DNA from: Pilimelia columellifera
GTDB taxonomy: Bacteria; Actinomycetota; Actinomycetes; Mycobacteriales; Micromonosporaceae
Assembly (NCBI RefSeq): GCF_039532605.1
Contig: NZ_BAAARY010000035.1
Coordinates: 1 to 11,957, forward strand
Length of the DNA stretch: 11,957 bases
Direction: 5' to 3'
The position numbers and the translations under genes are program-made. This document shows, piece after piece, positions 1-5,521 of the stretch. A model generated the notes under the pieces. That model saw only the letters and a program-made list of their open reading frames with translations. It made no database searches and had not been told where the DNA came from. Every line of letters starts with the position of its first letter. Positions within the stretch are counted from its first letter, which is position 1.

Positions 1-39
1 GCACCCGAGAGAGTGTGGGAGAGTAGGACGCCGCCGGAC
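1..39 (+). rRNA. rrf: 5S ribosomal RNA, 3' end only (partial)
   Basis: The first bases carry the conserved 3' part of actinobacterial 5S rRNA: the GGGAGAGTAGG loop E / helix IV segment followed by a GCCGCCGGAC end that would pair with a GTCCGGTGGC 5' end outside the window. This means an rRNA operon reads rightward and finishes here. The 3' end is put at about base 39 from the pairing expected in helix I; it could be off by one or two bases. Confidence 0.85.
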
Positions 40-48
40 AAAACAACC

Positions 49-87
49 GTCACGCCCGGAGACCAACCACAGGTCCCCGGGCGTGAC
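49..87 (+). terminator. Hairpin terminator after the 5S rRNA
   Basis: An 11-bp perfect stem (49-59 with 77-87, GTCACGCCCGG / CCGGGCGTGAC) extends, after one A-C mismatch, into a further 4-bp stem (61-64 with 72-75) closed by a 7-base loop. It starts ten bases after the rRNA end. There is no T-tract, as is common for terminators in high-GC actinomycetes. Confidence 0.8.
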
Positions 88-210
88 GCCATTCCACCCC
101 CTGGGAGGGGTCTGGGCCCGCTGAGAGGGTGCTGGGCTTTCTCACCAATACCGACCAGTCACCTGACGTAGTGGGGGTCGGGACCGACGGAGGCCTGAGG
201 CGCCGTGCGA

Positions 211-241
211 ACATGGGCATGATCGTCGATCATGCCCATGT
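211..241 (-). terminator. Perfect 14-bp hairpin behind tRNA-Arg
   Basis: Bases 211-224 (ACATGGGCATGATC) are exactly complementary to 228-241, leaving a 3-base loop. It lies six bases past the tRNA-Arg 3' end on the minus strand, so it probably ends that transcript. It could also stop any read-through from the rRNA operon on the plus strand. No T-run follows on either strand. Confidence 0.7.
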
Positions 242-246
242 GTATG

Positions 247-319
247 TGCCCCCGAGAAGATTCGAACTTCCGACACATGGTTTAGGAAACCACTGCTCTA
301 TCCCCTGAGCTACGAGGGC
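247..319 (-). tRNA. tRNA-Arg (anticodon CCT)
   Basis: Read on the minus strand, the sequence folds as a full cloverleaf. The acceptor is GCCCTCG / CGGGGGC with one T-G wobble, followed by a D arm with GCTC...GAGC. The anticodon stem GTGGT/ACCAT carries loop TTCCTAA, so the anticodon is CCT (reads AGG). The T arm is GGAAG-TTCGAAT-CTTCT and the discriminator is A at 247. No CCA is encoded: CAT follows, so CCA must be added enzymatically. AGG is a rare codon in such a GC-rich genome, so this is a minor tRNA. It lies tail-to-tail with the rRNA operon. Confidence 0.95.
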
Positions 320-347
320 GTGTCCTCGCGCGGAGGCACTGTGGGCC

Positions 348-353
348 AGCCTA
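348..353 (-). promoter_or_regulatory. Possible -10 box for tRNA-Arg
   Basis: On the minus strand a TAGGCT hexamer lies 28 bases before the mature tRNA 5' end, which would leave a leader of roughly 20 bases. I see no convincing -35 element at 17-18 bases upstream, so this rests on the hexamer alone. Confidence 0.35.
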
Positions 354-440
354 CCCACCCGCCGTCGGTGGTTGTTTACCGGGCGGGGGCCTCTGAAGTC
401 GCCGGGCGCCTGCCATCGCCGTTGACCAGGCCACGTCGGT

Positions 441-458
441 ATTGAGCGACCGCTCAAT
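441..458. promoter_or_regulatory. Palindromic operator 1 (probable TetR site)
   Basis: ATTGAGCG-AC-CGCTCAAT is an inverted repeat with 8-bp arms around a 2-bp centre. Its core TTGAGC-N4-GCTCAA recurs 35 bp downstream. The left arm overlaps the best -35 candidate (TTGAGC, 442-447), so binding here would hinder RNA polymerase. The likely ligand is the TetR regulator encoded third in the downstream operon; that link is inferred from position and symmetry. Confidence 0.7.
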
Positions 459-471
459 GATCTGCTACCTT
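442..471 (+). promoter_or_regulatory. Candidate promoter of the SRPBCC-DUF4166-TetR operon
   Basis: TTGAGC (442-447) as -35 and TACCTT (466-471) as -10 are separated by 18 bases. Transcription would begin near 478, giving a leader of about 30 bases before the ATG at 508. Operator 1 covers the -35 and operator 2 covers the start point, which fits repression. Confidence 0.45.
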
Positions 472-475
472 CAGT

Positions 476-493
476 TTTGAGCATACGCTCAAA
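476..493. promoter_or_regulatory. Palindromic operator 2 (probable TetR site)
   Basis: TTTGAGC-ATAC-GCTCAAA is a perfect 7-bp inverted repeat with the same TTGAGC-N4-GCTCAA core as operator 1; the centres lie 35 bp apart. It falls on the predicted transcription start, 15 bases before the first start codon of the operon. Confidence 0.7.
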
Positions 494-507
494 CAGATGG
501 GGGTCGC

Positions 508-1224
508 ATGTCGGAATCGCTCTACATCGAGACGCTCGTGCGTGTGCCGATGAACGAGATCTGGCGGCTCACGCAGGACCCGGACCAGCATCAACGGTGG
601 GATCTGAGGTTCGGATCGATCAGCGCGCTCACCGGCTCCGCTGGTGGATGCCGTGGCTTCCGGTACGCGCTCACCGTGTGGCCAGGTCGCGTCATCAGTG
701 GCGAAGGCGTGACCGTGTCGGAGCGCTGGCGGTCGGACGGCTCCTGCACATCGGTACTGAGGTTCTCGAGCCAGGACCCGTTGTCGCTGGTCTCCGAAGG
801 TGTTGGGTTCTGGCGGTACCTCCCGACAGCGGGCGGCATCCGGTTCCTCACCCGCTACCGGTACGAACCCAGATGGGGCCGGCTCGGACGGCAGGTCGAC
901 CGGGTGTTTCGCCCGTTGCTCGGCTGGGCCACGGCGTGGTCGTTCGACCGGCTTCGGCTTTGGGTAGAGCGCGGCGTCGGCCCGCGGCGCGGGTTGTTCC
1001 ACGGGCTTGCTGAGGTGGTGGCGAGGGTGTCGGTGGTTGCGGGCGTCGTTGCCGTCGGGCCGGCAGGGTGGGCCGGGCCGAGCCTGGTCGCTGTCGTGCT
1101 CATGGCGGCCGTGCTGGCGCCGCCAACGCCGTACACTCCCGCCGCGCGGCGTTGTCTCCGGCGGCCGCCGGACGTGGTCGCTGCCCGTCCACCGGCCACC
1201 GCGTCCTTGTTGGAGGAGTGGTGA
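508..1224 (+). CDS. SRPBCC-family protein with hydrophobic C-terminal tail
   Basis: The 238-aa product has an N-terminal region resembling the SRPBCC / polyketide-cyclase-like fold (ligand-binding helix-grip). Residues 1-30 show the usual opening, a short strand, a proline turn and a helix ending in a 'WRLTQDPDQHQRWD' type motif. Residues 165-187 and 191-205 are strongly hydrophobic and Val/Ala-rich and could form a two-helix membrane hairpin, followed by a basic, proline-rich tail; cytosolic SRPBCC proteins normally lack this. The ATG at 508 follows a purine-rich GATGGGGG. Its stop overlaps the next start by four bases (GTGA), so it is probably translationally coupled to the DUF4166 gene. 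The ligand is unknown. Family assignment is from fold-like motifs, and the membrane tail is inferred from hydrophobicity. Confidence 0.75.
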   Translation: MSESLYIETLVRVPMNEIWRLTQDPDQHQRWDLRFGSISALTGSAGGCRGFRYALTVWPGRVISGEGVTVSERWRSDGSCTSVLRFSSQDPLSLVSEGVGFWRYLPTAGGIRFLTRYRYEPRWGRLGRQVDRVFRPLLGWATAWSFDRLRLWVERGVGPRRGLFHGLAEVVARVSVVAGVVAVGPAGWAGPSLVAVVLMAAVLAPPTPYTPAARRCLRRPPDVVAARPPATASLLEEW

Positions 1225-1898
1225 CCGCGGTCTTTCGTCGGGCGCTCGGGGCGGATTTCCACCGGCTGCACCCGCGACTGCGGGAGCGGTTCGGGTTCTC
1301 CAGCAACGACCGGACGGCCTGCGTCGGGCGTGGGCTCATGGAGGAGGTGTGGCGCGGGCGGGCGTTCACGCTGCCGTTCCTGCATCTCGGGGCGACGCGC
1401 AACATCCTGTTCCCGGAGCGGGGCCGGAACGTGCCGTTCGTGGTCGAGAACTACGCGTACCTCGACACCTACGGGCGGGAGACCCTGACATTCACCAGAT
1501 CCTTCGTGTTGGGCGGGGTCCGTCGGCGCTTCGACGCGACGATGATCTACAGTCCGCTGCGCGGCCGGATCATCGACTACCTCGGCACCCACCAGCACCT
1601 TGCCGTCGACCTCGACGTGCGGGTTGATGACGCCGGCGGGTTGCGTATCGTCACCGGCGCGCAACGGTTCTACGAGGGGTTGGTCGGCGCGACTGTCCCG
1701 GCTGCGCTGACCGGCCAGGCGGAGGTGCACGAATGGTACGACGAACGCCGCGGCTGCTTTCGGATCAGCGTGCGGGTCGCCAACCGGCGGTTCGGCGCCC
1801 TGTTCGGCTACCGGGGGTGGTTCGTTGCCGAGTTGCAGACGAACGTCGGCGCAACACCGGCGCGGGTGCGGCCGGTGCGGGAGTCGGCGCGTGACTGA
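1221..1898 (+). CDS. DUF4166 domain-containing protein
   Basis: The 225-aa product opens with RALGADFHRLHPRLRERFG, typical of the DUF4166 family, whose domain also occurs at the C-terminus of some saccharopine-dehydrogenase-like proteins. The domain fills the whole protein. There is no signal peptide and no obvious membrane segment. The biochemical role of DUF4166 is not established, as far as I know. The GTG start at 1221 is chosen because a GGAGGAG ribosome-binding site (1213-1219 region) sits just before it and its first bases overlap the upstream stop (GTGA). The next gene starts inside its last codons. Being sandwiched between an SRPBCC gene and a TetR gene suggests a shared lipid- or small-hydrophobe-related task, which is inference only. 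Confidence 0.8.
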   Translation: MTAVFRRALGADFHRLHPRLRERFGFSSNDRTACVGRGLMEEVWRGRAFTLPFLHLGATRNILFPERGRNVPFVVENYAYLDTYGRETLTFTRSFVLGGVRRRFDATMIYSPLRGRIIDYLGTHQHLAVDLDVRVDDAGGLRIVTGAQRFYEGLVGATVPAALTGQAEVHEWYDERRGCFRISVRVANRRFGALFGYRGWFVAELQTNVGATPARVRPVRESARD

Positions 1899-2619
1899 AC
1901 GCGCCCGCAGGCGCTCCGACCCGGCGTCCGACACCCGACGACGCCTCATCGCCGGGGCGTTGGCCGCGATCAACCAGCACGGAATCGCGGGCGTCTCCGC
2001 ACGGACCATCGCCGCAGCCGCCGGCGGCGTGAACCAGGCGCTTGTCTTCTACCACTTCGGCGGCGTCGACGAGCTGCTGGCGGCCGCCTGCCTGGCCAGC
2101 ACCCGCGAACGTGTGGCCAGGTGGTCGGTGGAGATGGCCGAGGTGGGCAGCCTGCGGGAGCTGCTCGCCGTCGGTCAACGTATGCACGAGGAGGAGCGGG
2201 CCGCCGGTAACGTCGCCGTCCTGGCGCAGTTGCTCGCCGGCGCCCAGACCGATCCCAAGCTCGCCGAGGCCACCGGCGCGGCGTTGGCGCTGTGGGTTGC
2301 CGAGATCGAGCTGGTGCTGCGACGGACGCTCGCCGGTCAGCCCTTTTCCGAGGTGCTGGATGTTCCCGGCCTCGCCCGAGCGGTTTCAGCGGCGTTCGTC
2401 GGGCTTGAGCTGTACGAGGGCGTCGACGCCGACGGGGCGGCGCAGGCCATCGCAGCGCTTGACCAGCTCGCGGTGCTGTTCGACGTGGTGGAGGCGATGG
2501 GTCCGATCGCCCGGAAGGCGGTCAGGTCGCGGGTGGCCCGGGCCGCCCGCGCCCGTCCGGGTCGGCAGCCCGGCGTTGCAGGGGAACCCGGGTCATCTGG
2601 GCGGCCAAGGCCGTCTTGA
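1891..2619 (+). CDS. TetR/AcrR-family transcriptional regulator
   Basis: The 242-aa protein has the TetR N-terminal DNA-binding domain. Residues 15-62 form the three-helix unit with the helix-turn-helix at about 36-57 (VSARTIAAAAGGVNQALVFYHF), followed by an all-helical ligand/dimer domain to about residue 205. The last 35 residues are a basic Arg/Pro/Gly tail. The GTG at 1891 is preceded by GGGAG and overlaps the DUF4166 gene by eight bases, so all three genes form one operon. Two TTGAGC-N4-GCTCAA palindromes before the first gene are its likely operators, making the operon autoregulated. The last 98 bp overlap the 3' end of the kinase gene on the opposite strand, and the unconserved tail may exist because of this. 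The effector is unknown. Confidence 0.9.
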   Translation: MTERARRRSDPASDTRRRLIAGALAAINQHGIAGVSARTIAAAAGGVNQALVFYHFGGVDELLAAACLASTRERVARWSVEMAEVGSLRELLAVGQRMHEEERAAGNVAVLAQLLAGAQTDPKLAEATGAALALWVAEIELVLRRTLAGQPFSEVLDVPGLARAVSAAFVGLELYEGVDADGAAQAIAALDQLAVLFDVVEAMGPIARKAVRSRVARAARARPGRQPGVAGEPGSSGRPRPS

Positions 2620-3211
2620 GGCTGGCCGACGGCCCGCTGGCGTCGATGATCTCGAACACGGCGAACTCCGGTAGCGATCGGTAGGCCTGGTCGAGTTGAT
2701 GCAGGTAGGCGGGGTCCTCGTGGTCGATGCCCCGTTGGCGCACCCGTAGTTCGGCGTCCTTCGGGGCGACGGCCAGGAAACACACCAGGTCCGGTACCGG
2801 GAACATCGCGTACCAGGCCCGGACCAGCCGGTGACCGCGGTCGCCGCGGGCGCTCATCATGGCGTACTGGCAGTAGCTGTAGCGGTCCATGACCGCGACG
2901 CGTCCGGTGAGCCTGGCCGAGAGCAGGGCCCTCGCGATGGCCATCCAGCGGACGCTGGCCTCGACGACCAGGTACCCGGTACGCCCGAGCAGGCTCGCCC
3001 CGTCCTCGCGACCGACCTTGCGTGCCATGACGCCCAGCACCCGACGGCCGCCCGGGTTCTCGAAGTAGGCGGCGGGAACGCCCTGTTCGCTCAGCCACTG
3101 CGCCAGCCAGGTCGCGTGGGTTGTCTTACCGGCGCCGTCGATGCCGACCAGGGCGATGATCGTGGGGCGGGACATGATCGGAGGGCGGGCCATGATCGGG
3201 GGACGGGCCAT
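2522..3211 (-). CDS. Thymidylate-kinase-like P-loop nucleotide kinase
   Basis: Counted from the ATG at 3211 the product has 229 aa. It has a Walker A loop GIDGAGKTT (residues 23-31), an ENPGG segment matching the EPGG substrate loop of dTMP kinases, a VMDRYS motif (DR[YH] of the family), and an Arg-rich RVRQRG stretch where the LID lies. The family phosphorylates dTMP to dTDP in the cytosol. Because 'EPGG' is changed and the canonical DRY(x)DSS run is absent, another (deoxy)nucleotide substrate is possible. The start is uncertain: three tandem 18-bp units give ATGs at 3211, 3193 and 3175, and a TTG lies at 3220. None has a clear Shine-Dalgarno sequence, and the P-loop would sit at a usual distance from the start with 3175. 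The 3' end overlaps the TetR gene. Divergent from fumarase. Confidence 0.75.
   Translation of the reverse strand: MARPPIMARPPIMSRPTIIALVGIDGAGKTTHATWLAQWLSEQGVPAAYFENPGGRRVLGVMARKVGREDGASLLGRTGYLVVEASVRWMAIARALLSARLTGRVAVMDRYSYCQYAMMSARGDRGHRLVRAWYAMFPVPDLVCFLAVAPKDAELRVRQRGIDHEDPAYLHQLDQAYRSLPEFAVFEIIDASGPSASLKTALAAQMTRVPLQRRAADPDGRGRPGPPAT
3158..3211 (-). repeat. Three tandem 18-bp units, each with an in-frame ATG
   Basis: On the minus strand the units 3211-3194, 3193-3176 and 3175-3158 read ATG-GCC/TCC-CGY-CCY-MCG-ATC and encode M-A/S-R-P-P/T-I. The first two match at 16 of 18 bases and the last two at 15 of 18. The array sits exactly at the start of the kinase gene, so each unit supplies a start codon in the same frame. 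Confidence 0.85.
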
Positions 3212-3219
3212 GAGCAGCA

Positions 3220-3225
3220 ACGATA
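3220..3225 (-). promoter_or_regulatory. Possible -10 box for the kinase gene
   Basis: TATCGT on the minus strand ends eight bases before the ATG at 3211. That is close to the spacing of leaderless actinomycete promoters and may explain the missing ribosome-binding site. No clear -35 is seen, so this is weak. Confidence 0.3.
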
Positions 3226-3276
3226 GCGACCTGCGCAGAACCGTCGCGGTCAGGCGTGCCGCCGCGACCCAGCGGG

Positions 3277-3288
3277 CAGGATGGGGTC
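3277..3288 (+). promoter_or_regulatory. Start-site signal of the fumarase gene
   Basis: CAGGAT-GGGGTC precedes the ATG at 3289. The GGATGGGG part may serve as ribosome-binding site. Alternatively CAGGAT, six bases from the ATG, resembles a -10 box of a leaderless transcript. The sequence does not decide between them, but either supports 3289 over the in-frame ATG at 3256. Confidence 0.4.
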
Positions 3289-4707
3289 ATGACGACCTCG
3301 CGCGAGGCGGCCACCGTCGCCAGTCAGCCGTACCGGGTGGAGCACGACACGATGGGCGAGGTGAGGGTGCCGCAGGAAGCGCTCTGGCGGGCCCAGACGC
3401 AGCGCGCGGTGGAGAACTTCCCCATCTCCGGACGGGGGCTGGAGCCGGCGCAGGTGCGTGCCCTCGCGCTGATCAAGTGGGCTGCGGCGCAGGCCAACGC
3501 CGAGCTGGGGGTGCTCGACGCGCCGGTGGCCGAAGCCGTCGGCGTCGCCGCGCTGGAGGTCGCGGCCGGCCAACACGACGGCCAGTTCCCGGTCGACGTG
3601 TTCCAGACCGGCTCGGGGACGTCGTCGAACATGAACGTCAACGAGGTCGTGGCGACCCTGGCGTCCCGGTCGTTGGGGCGGGAGGTCCACCCCAACGACG
3701 AGGTCAACGCCTCGCAGTCGAGCAACGATGTCTTCCCGTCCTCGATCCACCTGGCTGCCGTGGCGGCGATCGTTGGGGATCTGCGGCCTGCGTTGGAGCG
3801 GCTGGCCAGGGCGTTGACGACCAAGGCGGACGAGTTCGCCCCGGTGGTGAAGGCCGGGCGCACCCATCTCATGGACGCGACTCCGGTGACCCTCGGGCAG
3901 GAGTTCGGCGGCTATGCGGCGCAGTTGCGCTACGGCGTCGAACGGCTGGACGCGGTGCTTCCGCGCCTTGGTGAGCTGGCGCTCGGCGGCACCGCCGTCG
4001 GGACTGGTGTCAACACCCCGCCCGGTTTCGCGGCGGCTGCGGTGGCGGCGCTGCGGGAACGCACCGGGCTGCCGGTGACCGAGGCCCGGAACCACTTCGA
4101 GGCCCAGGGCGCCCGTGACGCCCTGGTGGAGGCTTCGGGGCAGCTGCGCACCATCGCCGTCGGGCTCTACAAGATCGCCAACGATATCCGGTGGATGGGC
4201 TCGGGCCCACGGGCCGGGCTGCGTGAACTGCGCCTACCCGATCTGCAGCCCGGATCGTCGATCATGCCAGGCAAGGTCAACCCGGTCGTGCCGGAGGCGG
4301 TGCGGCAGGTGTGCGCGCAGGTGATCGGTAACGACGCGGCGGTCGCGTTCGCCGGCGCCCAGGGCGACTTCGAGCTCAACGTCATGTTGCCGGTGATGGC
4401 CCGTAACCTGCTCGAATCGATCCGGCTGCTGGCCGCCGTCAGCCGGATCTTCGCCGACCGGTGCGTCAACGGGCTCACCGCCGACGCCGCCGTGTGTCTC
4501 GCGTACGCCGAAGGCTCGCCATCGATCGTCACCCCGCTCAACCGCCTCCTCGGCTACGAGGAAGCCGCCGCCATCGCCAAACAGGCCCTGGCGGCCGGGG
4601 CCTCGATCCGGCAGGTGGTCATCGACCGTGGGCACGTCGCCGCCGGGCGGGTCACCGAAGCGCAGCTCGACGAGCTGCTCGACGTCGCCCGGATGACCCA
4701 GCCATGA
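3289..4707 (+). CDS. fumC: Class II fumarate hydratase
   Basis: This enzyme interconverts fumarate and L-malate in the TCA cycle, as a cytosolic homotetramer without an iron-sulfur cluster. The 472-aa length matches class II fumarases. All superfamily regions are present: TGSGTSSNMNVNEV (107-120), HPNDEVNASQSSNDVFPSS (134-152) and GRTHLMDATP (190-199, with the conserved His193). The C3 signature GSSIMPGKVNP lies at 322-332, with the catalytic-loop serines at 323-324 and Lys/Asn following. The sequence is closer to fumarase than to aspartase or argininosuccinate lyase by these motifs, though aspartase shares the fold. The ATG at 3289 is preceded by GGATGGGG. The gene diverges from the kinase across about 77 bp, and a HAD hydrolase follows 24 bp downstream. 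Confidence 0.93.
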   Translation: MTTSREAATVASQPYRVEHDTMGEVRVPQEALWRAQTQRAVENFPISGRGLEPAQVRALALIKWAAAQANAELGVLDAPVAEAVGVAALEVAAGQHDGQFPVDVFQTGSGTSSNMNVNEVVATLASRSLGREVHPNDEVNASQSSNDVFPSSIHLAAVAAIVGDLRPALERLARALTTKADEFAPVVKAGRTHLMDATPVTLGQEFGGYAAQLRYGVERLDAVLPRLGELALGGTAVGTGVNTPPGFAAAAVAALRERTGLPVTEARNHFEAQGARDALVEASGQLRTIAVGLYKIANDIRWMGSGPRAGLRELRLPDLQPGSSIMPGKVNPVVPEAVRQVCAQVIGNDAAVAFAGAQGDFELNVMLPVMARNLLESIRLLAAVSRIFADRCVNGLTADAAVCLAYAEGSPSIVTPLNRLLGYEEAAAIAKQALAAGASIRQVVIDRGHVAAGRVTEAQLDELLDVARMTQP

Positions 4708-4719
4708 GTCGGCCCGCAC

Positions 4720-4725
4720 TACCAT
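4720..4725 (+). promoter_or_regulatory. Leaderless-type -10 box of the HAD gene
   Basis: TACCAT is followed by exactly six bases and then the GTG at 4732. There is no purine-rich ribosome-binding site between them. This is the layout of leaderless transcripts in actinomycetes and would let the gene be transcribed apart from fumarase. Confidence 0.5.
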
Positions 4726-4731
4726 TGACGA

Positions 4732-5418
4732 GTGGTCACGACCGTCGCCTTCGATGCCGACCAGACGCTGCTGGACACCCGTCGGGCCATCGAGGCAGCC
4801 ACCCTGGAGCTGTGCGCGCAGGTGGCCCGCCAGTACCCGGGATCGCCGGCGCTGGAAGTCGCTGATCTGCACGCTGATGCCGTCGCGGCGTGGGAGGCGA
4901 TGCCGGAACGGGACGTCCGGACCGTCCGGTCGATCGCTCTGGCCAGGTCACTGGGGCGGGTCGGCCTCGGGCACGCGCACGGCGAGCTGTCCGAGTACTA
5001 CTTCGCCGCCAGGCAACGCCTCACCCATCCCTACGCCGACGCCGTGTCGGCCTTGTCTCAGCTGGGCGAACGGTTCGTCCTCGGCTATGCCACCAACGGG
5101 AACAGTCGGGCGGAGCTGTGCGGGCTCGCCGGCCGGTTCGCCTTCGAGCTGTACGCGCACGAGCGCGGGCTCGCGCCGAAGCCAGCGCCGGAGTTCTACG
5201 CCGCGGTGCTGGCGGCCGCCGGCGTCGTCACCGGCCCTGAGCAGGTCGTCTACGTTGGGGACTCCTGGTCCCACGATGTTGTTCCGGCCAGGGCCGCTGG
5301 TCTGCGGACGGTGTGGGTGAACCGCGGCGGGTCCACAGTGCCTGACCCAGGGGTGGCCGACGCGGTCGTCGTGTCGTTGGCGGACCTACCCGCGGCGGTG
5401 CGGTCGCTGGCGGCCTGA
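4732..5418 (+). CDS. HAD-superfamily hydrolase
   Basis: The 228-aa product has all four HAD motifs: I FDADQT with nucleophile Asp8 and acid/base Asp10, II YATNGN with Thr121, III a lysine at 150 in LAPKPAPEFY, and IV VGDSWSHD with Asp177 and Asp182. The region between motifs I and II (about residues 18-95) is a helical C1-type cap, as in phosphoglycolate-phosphatase and haloacid-dehalogenase-like members. The expected reaction is Mg-dependent hydrolysis of a small phosphomonoester; the substrate cannot be read from sequence. The middle of motif I is Ala, where many phosphatases have Leu or Met. It starts at GTG 4732 behind a TACCAT-N6 leaderless signal, 24 bp after fumarase. It may be partly co-transcribed, but no functional link to fumarase is evident. 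Confidence 0.88.
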   Translation: MVTTVAFDADQTLLDTRRAIEAATLELCAQVARQYPGSPALEVADLHADAVAAWEAMPERDVRTVRSIALARSLGRVGLGHAHGELSEYYFAARQRLTHPYADAVSALSQLGERFVLGYATNGNSRAELCGLAGRFAFELYAHERGLAPKPAPEFYAAVLAAAGVVTGPEQVVYVGDSWSHDVVPARAAGLRTVWVNRGGSTVPDPGVADAVVVSLADLPAAVRSLAA

Positions 5419-5507
5419 AACCGTCCGTTTGGTCACCTGGCGGGCCGCCACAGTGTGCGGTTGGATGCTCCCTGTGGCCAGGTCCCAGCAAGGGGACCGG
5501 GCCCGAC

Positions 5508-5516
5508 AGGGGAGGA
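5508..5516 (+). promoter_or_regulatory. Strong ribosome-binding site of the protease gene
   Basis: AGGGGAGGA, five bases before GTG 5522, is the best Shine-Dalgarno match in the window. It fixes the start at 5522, although the frame stays open further upstream. Confidence 0.8.
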
Positions 5517-5521
5517 ATTCA

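Noticed and set aside
96..111. Short 5-bp hairpin (ACCCC/GGGGT) after the 5S terminator
   Set aside because: It is too short to stand out in such GC-rich sequence, and the strong terminator just before it already explains the end of the rRNA operon.
230..484. Short minus-strand open frame over tRNA-Arg
   Set aside because: Its codons include the whole tRNA gene and both operators, so it is not a protein gene.
855..2009. Long open frame on the minus strand opposite the SRPBCC, DUF4166 and TetR genes
   Set aside because: It is antisense to three genes with recognisable families and overlapping operon structure. Its product is Arg/Pro/Gly-rich without domains, as expected for the complement of high-GC coding DNA.
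3256..3288. Earlier in-frame ATG for fumarase at 3256
   Set aside because: It would add eleven unconserved residues and has no ribosome-binding site, whereas GGATGGGG precedes the ATG at 3289.
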